A stretch of DNA of 64,000 nucleotides from Carya illinoinensis. Taxonomy: Eukaryota > Streptophyta > Magnoliopsida > Fagales > Juglandaceae. Both the position numbers and the translations under genes were made by a program. Location: NCBI RefSeq assembly GCF_018687715.1, contig NC_056766.1, positions 15,657,501 through 15,721,500 on the forward strand, given 5' to 3'. The notes under the pieces were generated by a model. The model made no database searches and was not told the DNA's origin. It saw only the letters and a list, made by a program, of their open reading frames with translations. Below, in pieces: positions 1 through 13,000 of the stretch (position 1 is its first letter; each line of letters begins with the position of its first letter).

Positions 1-1408
1 CCATGCCACCTAAGTCTCATGTTTGGGCGAGAGCTTTATCCGCCTCGTCAGTAGGCGGAATACTCGTTGTCCCTTTGCAAACGCTCTCAGGCAGGAAGGA
101 GACGTGATCTCCCACCGTAGGCAGACGAATCTCCTCACTGTATCAAAATTTAGATTGAGGGCGACCGCAATTTCAGGGGCTAACTCGCCCCCTCTCACTA
201 GGTTGTCAAAGATGGGTCTGGACACCAGGGTGCGCGCCTGTTGGGGGGGTTAAGATCAAAGGTGGCGGCTAGATCTAAGAGGGCCAACTCAACCAAGCCC
301 TCTGCATCTCCCAGTCTAGGAGAATGCAGCCATATAGAAGACCTGCTAGCCACATTAAGTTGGGCAGAGGCTGGTGGGGTAAGAGCCTGGGCATAGTCAC
401 CCTCTCAAGGCGCCAAGGTCTTCTTTTGCTTAGGCGCAAGAGGAGATGTGTCCTCGGCACGAGCCATTTTCTTTTGTTTCTTTTCTTCTTTTTTCTTTTC
501 TTTTCTTTCTTCTCCCCTTTATTCTTCTTGCTCTTCTTCAGACGGCCTATTCTTCTCCTTCTTCTCCTGCGTGGCTTGGCCATCTTTCTTGCCTTTCTCT
601 GAGGGCCTGCCAAGGTTGTGAGGAGGAATTGTGGTAGAAATCATGAACGAGCGCCCCTGAACATAGGAGCAGTTGGGGGATATCAGGAACTGGTCAATGT
701 GAGCAGGCATTAGTAGGAAATCTGTCCAAAGCTGGTCAGGGTGAGCTTGAGCCCAAGAGTGGACAGTTTCAATTCAGGCCATCTCATAAATTGATAAAGG
801 TTCCATGTTCGCTTGCAAGCTCTTATAATCAAGAAGGACGCCCCAAATTACCCTAACTGGAAAATCTCTAAAACGAGCCTCAGGGGCAGGAAACTCCCAA
901 ACCTGGTCAATGATAAAGAAGAACCTACTCGTCCAATTCTTGACATTTGAATGCCGAGTCTCGAATCGGGCCAATATTTTCCTTTTGTCCTTCTTGCTAA
1001 AGCTGACAGTGTTGCCTTTGGCAGTGGGCCTCACATTGTAAAAAGATAAAAATTTCTGAGCAGTCAAGTCGGGGTAAATGTCCCCATGGGGTTCCAAAGC
1101 CATGTGAAAAATCACGTAGGCACAAAGAAAGGCCCTAAGTGCAAAGAGATGGAGTTGAGCAAGTGCCAAACCCAGCAAGTCTAAAATGTCACGAAGGGGG
1201 CGACAGAAAGGAAGTCTCAAACTGTGAAACAAAAGGGAGGTGGTAAAGATAACTTTGTCTCCAGTACCACGTCTTCAGGGATGCAGTATTCCTCCCTAAT
1301 AGCTAGAAGATGCTTCTGTCTCAATGTAGAACACCACTCATACCCATCAAAGACTGTGATTTCTGGGGTAGGGGAAGGTTATTCAGAGCTACCGTCATAT
1401 TCAGCCAT
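1..1408 (-). pseudogene. Degenerate transposon-derived ORF (gypsy-type 'putative transposon' domain)
   Basis: Reading the minus strand from an ATG at 1408, a conserved-looking protein is broken by a stop nine codons in and by a frameshift near 1220-1235. It continues in 774-1232 with segments such as LGLALAQLHLFALRAFLC and FETRHSNVKNW, and then as a Lys/Arg/Glu-rich tail to about 275. The pattern resembles the 'putative gypsy type transposon' proteins common in plant genomes (Transposase_28-like); I infer this from memory of the family. The tail is so rich in Lys codons that the plus strand reads as a false Phe/Leu-rich ORF. It is truncated by the window start and is not expected to be functional. 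Confidence 0.6.
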
Positions 1409-3496
1409 GGAATCTTGAGAAGAAAGATGGCAAGGAAATAGGTGAGACGGGATGGGTAGATGCCAAGAAGCAAGAACATGGACAAGCACCAACTAAAATG
1501 AAAATAGGGAAGATAGTAAAGGAAAGAATGAGCAAGATCGGTAGACAGGTATTTAAAATGAGCGAATACAAAACGCTAGCCATAGGCATCATGACTTGAC
1601 ATGGGAGTAGAAAGGTAACCATCACACAGAATCCTTACCGATGCAACGTTAACATTTAATCATGAGGGACTCTTCGATCTCATAAAATGTGAAGGAATAG
1701 CGGGGTATGTAGTGGTTGACAGATGGACAGGGGACTGCTTGAAAACAAGGCTTGGAAGAAAAAGGGGCCCATAACAAGCTGTCAACATAAAATTCCCCAT
1801 GCCATGGAGCAAAGGGAATTAGCTGGGTAGTTGGAGGGCCCATTTCATATTTAAGCTCAGTATGAAAGTTCTCTATAAACAGGTTTGAACTGAAAAGGCT
1901 CAACAGGGATCAGCACACTACACGCCACTTTATTCGGGAAGAAGCAAGTTTCATGCATGTACGTGACTATTTTAGTTATGTAGGGATAAACACAACACAT
2001 GATAAACATCACAAGATAGTGATTTCATATAAGGATTATCCAGTCTAACATATATCCCCTATATATACCAGTTAACTCCAAAAAAGGAGAAGGATCTCAA
2101 TTATATACTTGTAAGAGATAATGAACTGATTTAAGCATCGAAATATTTTCAGGTGTATCCCACCTGAGTTTTCTTACTATTTGCAGGTGAACAGTTGCAC
2201 AGGTGATGGTGGGGCATGTCCTTAACAAATGGATTTACTACTGTGAAGTACAGTTTTTGGCTATATAATATATATATATAATTGCTTCGTCAACAAATAA
2301 AGAATAGTAAGAAAGTTAAATATGAAATGAAAAATTTCTATAAACAATTTAGCATTTCTCCTATTGCTCTTTCTAGATAAAAGCACAAATACTCTAATAA
2401 ATTTGTTAAACCTCACGCCAAGAAAAGAAGTAGTAATCGTGATGATTTTTATAAAAAGACCTTATTTGATCCATCGTTAAAAACCTCATTGATTGTTGTC
2501 AGAAGAAAAAAAATAAAATAAGAAAAAAAAAACGTCTCATTATAACAACAATCAAATTTGCTTGATCTATTATACTATTTCTTTCAAGTGATTTTTTAAA
2601 GTTATTTTTAATTATTTGTCATGAATATGATTTATCATGATTGCTATGATTAATTCTGGATCATATATGAGTTATATCTAGGAATGAATAATACATAGTA
2701 AATATTATGAAAAATCTAATAAAATATTATTTCAGTTAATGGATCTTATATGAAGATCAAGTATGAGCTCGATACTACTTATATCTGACAGAATAATGTT
2801 TGTCAGAATTTAATCAAGAAAATGTTAATTTTTAAGTATGTTATTAATACATTAAACCCAATATTAAAAGAGAACGGATTGGATTCTACCATGAGAAAAT
2901 TGGGTTTTTTTTTTTTTTTGTGAATCTTAAATTTATTAATTTAAAAAAATGTATAAAATTTGAACACTTTAAAATTGTATAAAATATTTATATATATTAT
3001 ATATAAAAATATTTATATTTCTTTTATAAATGACATTATTCTTTAATAAACTATATATTTAATTTTTTGTTTGAATCAATGAATTTAAATATCTCACGTG
3101 AGAAAAATTAACACATAAAATCGATCGTATTATATTTATATTTAACACGTCAATTTATTCTCGTGGAATTTGTCTTACTAAAACATTTCCCTTCCGCCAA
3201 TTTTGTACTTGGCAGAGGACACCTTTGCCGTGTGGCGAATGTTTATTGGTGGTTGCGTGCAAGCCGATCTAGTGGCACGCATTACAATGATGAGCTGACG
3301 AAGTTAAACATACCAAACGTCGCCGTATGCATAAGATCTGTAACTGATTTCAGAAATATCCCAGAGCGGCACCGTTGTGACGAAGAAGAAACGATGTCGT
3401 TAGGTGGACTCGAATAGCCAATAATTTTCAGAAATCATTGAGTTGGAAAATTTCGTCGGGCTTCCTCTTCTTTCTCAGGCTCTTTGTGCAACATCC
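1409..3496. other. Intergenic, AT-rich; PEX11A upstream region at its right end
   Basis: No coding region is supported here. The stretch 2220-3160 is strongly AT-rich with simple TA and A/T runs. GC content rises from about 3160 to 3496, which probably contains the promoter and 5' UTR of the PEX11A gene. An open frame at 3163-3417 has no recognisable domain and ends before the gene. Confidence 0.5.
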
Positions 3497-4264
3497 ATGG
3501 AGTCGAAAGCTTCAACAACGATAGCTAAGACCTCTCTTCAGAGCCCGAAACCTAAAGAAAGAGACCTCTTGCACCACCTCGAAGCCTACCTCGCCAAGCG
3601 AGATGGCGTGGACAAGCTTCTCAAGATTTCCAGGTATGCCACCAAGATCATCCTCGCCTCCTCGGTGCTCCCAGAAACCCTTACCCTAACCGGTCGACTG
3701 AAGAGCTTCGAGACCAGCGTGGGGCTCAGTCGGAAGGCTTTCCGACTCGGCAAGTTCGTCCAGGACTTGAACGCTCTGAGGAACTCCCATTTCGATTCGA
3801 AACAAGAACTCGTCCTCTCCATCATCGCCAATGGGGGCGAGGGCCTATACTACTTTGTCGAGCAGTTTATTTGGCTTTCCAAATCGGGTCTGATCGATAG
3901 CAAACACTCGCGTAATTTGCAGAAAATCAGTGCCTGGGCCGAGTTTATCGGCTATATGGGTAGTATATCGTTGAAATTTATGGATTTAAAGCGGATTAAG
4001 GAAGATGAGGCGTGTTTGGAATCGACTATTGAGATTGCGGTTGCGAGGGGAAATGGGTGTCTCGAAGAGGAGCAGAGGTTGAGGAAATTGAGAGAGAAGA
4101 AGCTGATGAAGAAGCTCTCTATTGTTCAAGATATTGCCGATGGACTAATGGCATTGGCAGATATTCGTGACGGGAAGGGGCAGCTTTCGGCGCCGCTTTT
4201 TATTTCTTGTGCAGGGCTGTTATCGGCGCTGATTAGCACTCATAAGAACTGGGTGTCTTGCTGA
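3497..4264 (+). CDS. PEX11A: Peroxisomal membrane protein 11A-like (PEX11)
   Basis: An intact single-exon gene of 255 residues. PEX11 proteins sit in the peroxisome membrane and drive elongation and division of the organelle. The protein follows the plant PEX11 pattern from end to end: an amphipathic N-terminal part with RDGVDKLLKISRYATKIIL (near residue 35), then SRKAFRLGKFVQDLNALR, GGEGLYYFVEQFIWLSKSG and KISAWAEFIGYMGS. After a charged loop rich in Glu, Lys and Arg (about 175-210) comes a final hydrophobic segment ending STHKNWVSC. I chose the ATG at 3497 because a longer frame begins only at a TTG codon at 3443. Sequence and length fit the Arabidopsis PEX11A type better than PEX11B or PEX11C-E, judged from memory. 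A possible splice donor just after the stop (near 4289) would lie in the 3' UTR. Confidence 0.93.
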   Translation: MESKASTTIAKTSLQSPKPKERDLLHHLEAYLAKRDGVDKLLKISRYATKIILASSVLPETLTLTGRLKSFETSVGLSRKAFRLGKFVQDLNALRNSHFDSKQELVLSIIANGGEGLYYFVEQFIWLSKSGLIDSKHSRNLQKISAWAEFIGYMGSISLKFMDLKRIKEDEACLESTIEIAVARGNGCLEEEQRLRKLREKKLMKKLSIVQDIADGLMALADIRDGKGQLSAPLFISCAGLLSALISTHKNWVSC

Positions 4265-5230
4265 GTTTGCTGGCCTTTCGCGCAAGGTATGTTGCTGGGC
4301 ACTTGTGGGCTTTTCTAATAACGTTTTAGTTGATTTATAAACTTCAGGATTGGTAATCCGCAGATTGGGGGAGACAGAATAGATAACTCTGTAGGAGAGA
4401 CAAATGTGAGCACCATGAAGGTTACCCGGTTCTCTTGTTTTCACAGTTCTTCCATAAATAAAACTATTCAGGGATAGTTGATCAATATGATTCGATTTAT
4501 TTTGGATCGGCGTATTTTAAAATTGTCTGATTTAAAATGCCCAAAATTTTAGATAAGTTTTGATATCTCTTTTATTGTAGCTTACAAATTTGAATTTGGA
4601 TTCATCAGTTAAAATGGAGTTAGCATGGCGTTGATTAGATGGAAGAAGGAAATGAGTTTAAAAGCAAAAACTATCCATTGTTTCCCTTGCTTCGATGATG
4701 AAGGTAAATTTGATGTTGTTTAGAGAAACATATTCTGTTAGGAATATAGGATGTTTGGTTATCCGCACCATCTTTTTGCCAGGCGCAAACGGTAAAACAC
4801 AAATGGGCTTCTTTTCTTTTCATTTTGAATCATTTGTTCCAAATGAAGCCTATATATCTTTACTTGATTATGGAAAAAAGTAGTAGTAGTTCACCTATGT
4901 AGAAAGAGTATGGATTGAAACAATTTGGAAAGGTCCATACAACTGTGGCAGTTGCTGTTGGAAGTTTCTGCAGTCCTCAAAGTAGGTTCTTGACCTTGGG
5001 ATAATTTGGTTTGAGGTTTGTTAGTCTTGGTTGTGATATGGATTGTGAAGAATTTCTTCTATTGCTGAATACCTTTCTAAAACTCGAGGTTCTTCAAGTG
5101 GATTCTTGTCATATGAGTTAATTTTTCATCAACTTTCTATTGTAGAATTTAGTTCTATATTCATCTATAGACTAAAAGCTAAAGTTGGTAGAAATGGATC
5201 TATGACACTCGACCTCATGAGTCATAGTAT

Positions 5231-5588
5231 GTTTGGATGTTGACATGAGATGAAAAATCTGAAATAGTAGTGAAATGGTTTGTAAATAGTAGTAAAAATG
5301 ATTTGAGATAAGATATTTTATAGGATTTTGAGAAATGAGGGCGAAAAAGTTGAATAAAAATATCATAAAGTTAAAATATTGTTAGTATATAATTTTTTAA
5401 TATTATTTTTGTTTTGGGATTTGAAAAAATTTAATTATTTTTTGTATTTTGTTTGGAAGTTTGGAAAAATTGTAATGAATAAGTAATGATTAGATGAAAA
5501 AGTTAAAGATAGGAAATTGAAAAATGTTTGTATTTGATTAATGTTTGAATATTGAGATGAGATAAGAAATCTCATCCAACATCCAAAC
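5231..5588. mobile_element. MITE with GTTTGGATGTTG termini
   Basis: The ends form a perfect 12-bp inverted repeat (GTTTGGATGTTG and its complement). Similarity continues inward through an ATGAGAT motif on both sides. The 358-bp interior is AT-rich and non-coding. This MITE type, with its 'GATGAGATGAGAT' subterminal motif, is very common in Fagales genomes as I remember them. No clear target-site duplication is visible. Confidence 0.7.
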
Positions 5589-6600
5589 GGGGCAACCGGA
5601 GCAAGAGTTACGTGTTTAAGATTTCAGGGTTTCTGTCCAATGCTGCTTCTAATTGCTAAACTATAAAGAATTTGCTTAACCTGCCAAATTTCGGTTTTTA
5701 ATGTGGTCATGGAATTCTGTCTTTGAAGTCTGAACCTTTTGTACTTGTTCTTTTCCTTCTAATTATTAGGGAGGTGGCGTCTTATATTGAGCTGATATCT
5801 AGTTTCTGATCACATTCCACGAGGTTTCTGTGATGGGCATATTTTGCACTAAAATTCATGTCTTTGCTCCTCATCACATATTTCACTGTCTAGCAATAGA
5901 TTGAGTTGGTTTTACCCAAACATTCAGTGAAGCTAGGATCATAATTCAGCTGGACTGAGTAACAATAGAGAGGGGTGGGCTCCTATATTTGTGCAGGTTC
6001 CTGGAGATTCTGTCTTGGTGATTCCAAACCTTTCCAAGGTTGAGATTCGAGTGCACCCATTAAAATTTCTGAGGCAATCGGTATGGCGTCATATGATTTT
6101 GGATATCATTTTTCCTCACCAAGGACAATTTGTGATGCATTTACATCAAAGCACACCAAGTACCCCAGGGGATTGCAGAATTTAGACTTACATCTTCATC
6201 TTGAGAATTTCAGAAAATCTTTTGCTTCTCCATTAGCATAGCTCAACTTAAAAATGCCTAGCCTAACTAACAGCAGCCCAGCCTAGTGTAGAATATTCTC
6301 ATTTCTCAAAACATTGGTTTTCCCTTCCAATAGGTTGGTCTCTTCCATCAATGCCTGCACATTATGAGGACATTCTACAGGAGCCTCTGTTTCTGCTTCA
6401 GTACAAGAAGCAAACATTAAAAAAAAAAAATGTCTCTTTGAACTTTGAATACACTCTGTGGATCAGAATTAAAGCGAGCAGGGAAATGGACAATGAAAAG
6501 TATATTTTGTTTCAAAAGATTTTCAAGGATTTTTTCGCCTTCAATCTAAACATCTTTTAAATTAGTTATAAAAAATTTAAAAGAAAAAACTATCTTTTAA

Positions 6601-6842
6601 GGGACAATGCTAGCGGGCTTCCCAGCATTTACCGTTAGGCGTACTGCTAGTTGAAATTTGTTATTTTTTTTTTTCCATTTTCTTTTTAATATTTTTTAAC
6701 ATTTTAATCATTAGAATATTTAAAAATATATATACAACTTCACTAACAATCACTTCCTTAACTATTAAGTAAAAAAATTAAAATTAAAATACTCGAATGG
6801 TAATTTTGAATGGTAACATTGAGGGGCTAAGTAGCATTTTCC
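6601..6842. mobile_element. MITE with GGGACAATGCTA-like inverted termini
   Basis: The left end GGGACAATGCTAGC and the complement of the right end (GGAAAATGCTAC) align, with small gaps, over about 33 bp including a shared TTACC. The interior is A/T-rich and non-coding. A possible 9-bp flanking duplication (ATCTTTTAA / AATTTTTAA) matches at 7 of 9 positions, which would suit a Mutator-like element but is weak in such AT-rich DNA. Confidence 0.5.
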
Positions 6843-7340
6843 AATTTTTAATCTCTAAAAAAGATCTTCTAATTTTATACCTAAATTTTTGTGAAAAAAA
6901 ATTACAAAACCAAAAAGATTACACGAAAATATATCTCAAAAAATATTTATCCAAATGATTGTTTTTAATTCTATCTATTTATTTTTATAAACTTTAATAC
7001 AAAACATTTATTAAAAAAAATTACCTAAATAATTTTTCATTCTATAAATCCGCTTCCATAAACTCAATATGATACACAATTTCAAATTCGTGATTTCTAG
7101 GGCCTAGGCCCTCCAAATGTGCTTTTTCCTTGCCGTCTAAACGGGCTGCTTGTTTTGAAAGTGTGTAGAAATCAGAAAGTGAAAATAATGCTAAATTAAG
7201 GTAAATAATTAACAACGTTTTAGATTGAGTTTGGATGTTGAGTTGAGTTATGAATAATAATTTTTTATAGGTTTTATTGAGAGAGATTTAACTTTTTTAG
7301 GTTAAGACGTGTTTAACTTTTTATGCTGTAATATATTAAG

Positions 7341-7563
7341 GGGCTTTGCTACATATAGTCGGCAAATGCAGTTGGCGTGCAGTCGGCTGTACGGAATGAA
7401 TAAAAAAAAATTATAAATTTTTTTTTTTATATTCAGGGAGACCTACATGAATAAAAAAAAGTTGTAAAAATAATTTTTTTTTTCATGTAGGTCTTGTATT
7501 AATTCACTTTTTTACAGCCGACTGCACGCCGACTGCATCTACCGACTGCAAAAAATATTTCTC
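7341..7563. mobile_element. MITE with 9-bp target-site duplication
   Basis: Long inverted ends share CAGTYGGCGTGCAGTCGGC-type sequence (about 7361-7391 and the complement near 7516-7550). The element is flanked by a perfect direct repeat TATATTAAG at 7332-7340 and 7564-7572. The 9-bp duplication suggests a Mutator-like MITE. A second inverted motif (acctacatgaataaaaaaa and its complement) lies inside the arms, so the whole 223-bp element can fold into one hairpin. Confidence 0.75.
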
Positions 7564-8380
7564 TATATTAAGTATATTGAGATGATTTTAACTTTTTTAT
7601 AGAAAATTAATAAAATAATAGGTCTCATCAATGATTAGTTTGAAATGAGTTGAGTTTAGTTCAACAATCAAACATAGTTTCTGACAGTAAAAAATTCAAT
7701 AATTAGAAGACCATTCATGGAGAAGCTATTGTTATCAGGTGATTCAGGTCGAGTAGAATTAGATACAATATTAAGATTTATAAGTTTCATATACTTTCTA
7801 TGAAAAAAAGTAGAGTTTATCATTAAAAATAAATAAATTTTTTACGTAGATTTTAAATTTATTAATTTTTTAAAAATGTATACATAAGACTTGCACATCT
7901 TAAAATTGGAAATATCATTTCTTACCATTACAATGACTAATAGCATGCTAAATTTAAAAGATATGCAAGGATGGAACCTTCTAGTTTCATCTGTTTGAGT
8001 CTAATAAATAAGTTATAGCTTATAGTATTATTGAAAGTCGGATTATTAAATAGATAAATAACATGTAATATGACAAAATTGTAATGATTAGATATTAGAA
8101 AGAAGGCAAATTACAACAAAAGTGATTTTTGAGTAGAATAAAATGAATTCTTTAAATGATTTAATAGTTCTATTGCAAAAAAATAAAAATAAAAATAAAA
8201 TGTCATTTTATTATTCTTTTAACTATTTATTGCTTTTTTACCCCGGTATCAAATAATTAGAAAAAAAGTAAAAGATAAAAAAATAAATTTTCAATTATTT
8301 AACATTACACGTGGGTTTGAATGATTAAAAAATTGGTGAGCTATGACAAAGGATTGATGTCGGAAACTTTGGGTTGTTGC

Positions 8381-8827
8381 CAATATTTTAAATACTTTAC
8401 CGGATGTCATATTATTTAAGGTATTTGAATAAAATATTTCGATATCGATATTATTTCGTGTACTATTTTGAGATAATCGATATATGAATAAATTATATAT
8501 AAATATATAAAAATTATATTCTAAAATAATGGTCTATATATAAATAAATTATACATAAATATATATATAAATTATAAATAGTTTGGTCTAAATTAAAAGT
8601 AAAAAAATGAGCTTGTAATTTGAAGAAATGAAAAAAAAAAAAAAAGTAAAGGCCAAAATACCGACCTATATGGGGCAAGTATGTAGGCTGATACAGGCTG
8701 AAATATTGACTAGTACAACGGGTACCGGTCGGTATTTGGACTAGTATGAAACACGTAAAGTACCTATATCGGACTAGTGGCTGGTATGGCATATACTAGC
8801 CGGTACGGTACAATATTTAAAATACTG
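8381..8827. mobile_element. hAT-like MITE with CARTATTTTAAATA termini
   Basis: The left end CAATATTTTAAATACTTTAC and the complement of the right end (CAGTATTTTAAATATTGTAC) match at 17 of 20 positions. Flanking 8-mers GTTGTTGC (8373-8380) and ATTGTAGC (8828-8835) agree at 6 of 8 positions, consistent with an old 8-bp target-site duplication. The interior is AT-rich on the left and has GGTACCGGTCGGTA-type repeats on the right. No transposase is encoded. Confidence 0.6.
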
Positions 8828-8928
8828 ATTGTAGCTACCTTAGATAGTGACTGTGATGAGGGTTGGTGAAACAAAAGGTCAAAATGATATTATCATTCAG
8901 CCATTTTATTAAGGGATTATTCGAATGG

Positions 8929-9122
8929 TGAGATGAGAAGAGATGATTTTAAATGAAAGTTAAATAAAATATTATTAAAATATTATTTTTTAATATTATT
9001 ATTATTTTGAGTTTTGAAAATGTTGAATTAGAATTTGACAATATTGAATTGTTTATTATATTTTGTGTAAAAATTTAAAGAAATTATAATGATGCGATGA
9101 GATAAGATGATCTCTCAATCCC
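8929..9122. mobile_element. Diverged copy of the GATGAGATGAGAT MITE family
   Basis: The internal sequence parallels the element at 5231-5588: a GTGAGATGAGA motif at the left end, then AATAAAATATTATTAAAATATT, TTTTAATATTATTATTATTTT and GTTTATTATATTTTGTGT, then ATGATGCGATGAGATAAGATG at the right. The terminal repeats have decayed. Boundaries are approximate. Confidence 0.5.
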
Positions 9123-10090
9123 AATAACCACTAAGAGTAATGTCTTAAATAGAAAATTTTCATTTAGATTTTTTTTTTTTTAAAGAAAGTAAATTTCACT
9201 ATAAAAAGCATAGAAAAATTTATTATTTTTTAGTAGAATCCAACTTGTACGAGTATTGTATATTTAAAATTTATACCTAACATTACCCTACCATTAAAAT
9301 GTTTTACCAAGATTTAAATATTAACATTACTTCTTGTTTAATGGCAGCCACTTTCTTTTATGCCCAGATATTCTTTTCAAATTCTAATTTACCATTTTTT
9401 GTTTTGTTTTTAGTAATTGGTATTTGTATTTTATTTTATTTTTTAACACTAAATAAATACATAAGACACATTTATAACTAATCATAAAAAATTACTATAG
9501 AAACTAAATATGATTAATATTTCAATTTATTAAACAATAAATAATTCGGAAATTGATCTCTTTATAATTCTATACGAAATTAAGGATAATTTTAAAAAAT
9601 TAAAATTTATTTTTAATAAAATTTCATAATTATATTGATTAATTATAAAATAAATGATAAAATAGTTATGATTTTATTATTATTTTTAATTTTTAATAAG
9701 TCAAAATTAGCCATTAATGTTTTTTGAAAAAAATTAAAGTTAGGGAATATTTTTGCTGAAGATTCTGGCAATAGTGGCAAGTGGATCTTTGGTCCCAACA
9801 TTGGCAGTTTCCCTTCTTCGCATTCTGTTCGTTTCTTGGCTTTCACCATCATAGCTCAGCTCGAATCTAATCCAACGGTCAAACCCCAATCATCCGACAT
9901 CCCTCATCTCCACTCCTAACCTATAAAATTCCAGCTTTAATGCCGGATTCGGTTTGAGCTTTCTTTTCTCCTTCCCCATCTGGATGCTTCTCCCAGATCC
10001 ACATTAGCTCCTCTCCGCTACATTCTCCTCCAACCGCCAAAACCTCCCTGTAATGCCAATGGCTTTCCGCTGATTTAGGGTTTCGCAATC

Positions 10091-13000
10091 ATGGAGACCG
10101 AACTCAAAGACCTCGATCCGACTCGAGGGCAAGGCCTGCCCAGGCCACAACCATCCGAATCCAACCACGACGATGGCTCCACCAAAGATGACCGCCCGCT
10201 ACTCAAGCCCGAGTCTTTGTCTGAGTCCTCCTCCTCCTCCACTCTCCCTATCTCCCAAGAGAGCCTCGACAAGAAGTTCGCCGCCTTCGCTCGACATGAC
10301 GTATACGGCCCATTGGGATGCGGCGAGCTACCATTGGAGGAGAAGATCCTGCTCGCCATCGCCTCGGTGATACTGGTGCCGATACGCGTGGTGCTGGCGA
10401 CGAGCCTGTTGCTATTTTATTACCTGATATGCCGGATTTGTACACTGTTCTCGGCGCCGAATCGGGATGACAGTGAGCAGGAGGACTATGCGCACATGGG
10501 CGGGTGGAATAGGGCTGTGATCGTCCAGTGTGGAAAGTTCCTCTCGAGGGCCGTGCTGTTCATCTTCGGTTTTTATTGGATCAAGGAGACGTTCCAGATT
10601 TCTGATAGTGGCTTCAAGTCATCCGCCGCTCAGGTACCCAATCCCACTCTCTTTCTGTAGTTGTATGTTTCCATGTCAAAATAGCTTTTTGAATGCTACC
10701 GTGTAAAGTTAAACGTAAGATGTATACATCCAGGCTTGAGCACATCGATAAGAAATTAATGGCTGAAATACATTTTTTGTATCGATCAAATTGTAAAGTG
10801 CCAATGACAGTCCCTCCATCCATCATTCACGCACGCCAAATTTAGTCTGTTCAATTTAGTCTCTTCTTTCATGCATTGTTGCATTGGGCTTCTTCTATTG
10901 TATTGAATGAAACGAGTCTTAATGACTTTTATGCTACTTTCTTACTTTCCGTACCACCAAGTTTATAATTAGGCTCTTTCTTGTATACTGCATGTATGCT
11001 TGGGCTTTGCCTAATTACTAGGATCAATAAAATCTCTTTTCACCTATAAAAAAAATTTATTCAGGGAAGAAAATCAAACGCAGGTCAAATTTCATGGACC
11101 AAAATTGTTTTAGCCTATAAGAATAAAGCGGATTCATTTCCTGTTCGCGTATGATTCACTTTAGGATGCAACAGGACGAAAACAACTCACTGTTCTGTTG
11201 TATACCACCCTATGTAAATCAACTTTACTCTTCAAATTACTGCTTAACCCTGAGGGGTAGGTCAGTTAGTCAAGCTTTGGGTTTGCTCCTCAATGGTCAC
11301 TAGTTCGAGTTCTCTCAGGATCACTGGAGGTTTACCTGGCCGTTAACTTCAGGACCCTATGAGATTAGTCGAGGTGTGCGCAAGCTGGCCCGGACACCCA
11401 CAAATATAAAAAAATTACTGCTTTCTGTAAGCTATGTAAACCCACATAACCTTTAATTGTAGAGTTAGTCTGAAGATGAGTAGCTGACTAAATCACTTTG
11501 GTTCTGCATTCGTAGATGTTCTTTCTTGTTTGTTGTTTGGGTCCTGTTGGATTTGTGTACAAGATTTCTTTCGTCTTACTCCTTTTCAAATTTTCTTGAT
11601 ATGTTTTTTTCTAATTGGCAGAATGAGGGCAAAGATGAGTCTGAAGAGCCTGCAAGACCTAGCGTGATTATATCTAACCACGTATCCTACATAGACATAC
11701 TGTACCACATGTCTTCTTTCTTCCCAAGCTTCGTCGCTAAGGTTTGTTCATTTGGCTGGCTGCATAAAAAAGAAATTACTTATGCTCTACTTTTGTTAAA
11801 TTTGATGGATATATTTTCTTTGCTTTTAGTGTTCTGACTGATACATTTCTGTTCTGAATCTTTCGATTGTAATCCTGGATTTCATTGCTGAAGCAATCAG
11901 TGGGCAAACTTCCTCTAGTTGGTCTCATCAGGTTAGTTCATTTCTTGTGAGCTTCCTCAAGTCTTCTGGTTTCTTGTGATGATTCTCATAATTGTACGAT
12001 TGAATAGTTTAGCATATTATTGCAAATAATGAGTTACTAATATAAAAGGTATAATATGCTAAATGATGTTAAACTGGATGGTAATCCTCCGATGTTTTTT
12101 GATAAGTGGTAATCCTCCGATGTTTTGACTAATCATTGCTTAATCAAATTTTGTTTTGCTTTTATTATGCATAAGATTAGTGTTCCTTCTGCCTAATGAA
12201 TTCTAATATTGTTCAGCTTTAGTCTATGATTTTGGGAGGAGAAAGATGTTATTTTAAAGAGAATGTGCTTAAGATATGTGTGACTGGATTTCTGAACAGA
12301 CACTTAAAAATCTTGGTGCCATGTTGGAATGTTCTTGTATGTCAGTCGGGCAGTAACATCAAACATGATATTTGCACATTGCCATGAGTGCTGCAAAAAG
12401 AACATGCTTTGTAAACTAGCCTAAAGAGGCTGAACATCGGACTACAGGGAAATTATCAAACACAGACATAAAATAAAACAAAAAAGGGAAAAAACAAGAG
12501 ATCACCTTTATTTAGGTAAGGAGTCCTGCTTGTCAAAAAATTCAGGGAAGGAGTACTGACAGGACATGGTAGGATAACAATAGTACAGATTATCCAGGGA
12601 GGGAGTCTTACATGTGTGTATTCACAGTAAACACCATCTGTTTAAAAGCTGCACAAACTGTCACACACTCTACTTACAGAATAGTCACCACCAGACCAAG
12701 AGGAGAGAAGTACAGCAGAATAAATATAGCAATTATCAGAACTTCAGATTAATATTACAAGTTAAGTGTTGGAATTAGTTAATAAATTTTTTTATTAATT
12801 TAATCAGAAAAACACTCCGATTAACATAGTCAGAGAAAACACTACCAACTAGCAGGCCTTTCTTTTGTCAAATATTTTATGTCTTACCTTGAATGGGTGC
12901 GAAATGGTTGAATGGGGAATGTCTGTGATACTTTATCTATTGCTGAAAGAGCTTGAATGGGTACAAAATGTTTACAATTCGTTTGGCATGTTTCTGGCAG

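Larger units (their letters stand above)
4265..10090. other. Intergenic region with several MITEs
   Basis: No protein-coding gene is supported in this 5.8-kb stretch. Open frames such as 5991-6185 and 9299-9481 are short and carry no known domain. What can be recognised is a set of miniature inverted-repeat elements (listed separately at 5231, 6601, 7341, 8381 and 8929) in very AT-rich DNA. The last 300 bases (about 9790-10090) are less AT-rich and pyrimidine-rich, as expected for the promoter and 5' UTR of the acyltransferase gene that starts at 10091. Confidence 0.55.

Noticed and set aside
324..637. Plus-strand open frames rich in Phe and Leu that look like membrane proteins
   Set aside because: They are the reverse complement of the Lys/Glu-rich tail of the minus-strand transposon ORF and of a CT-rich tract; no conserved domain.
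3443..3496. Longer N-terminus for PEX11A
   Set aside because: It would start at TTG, and the extra residues are unlike the family; the ATG at 3497 gives the usual length.
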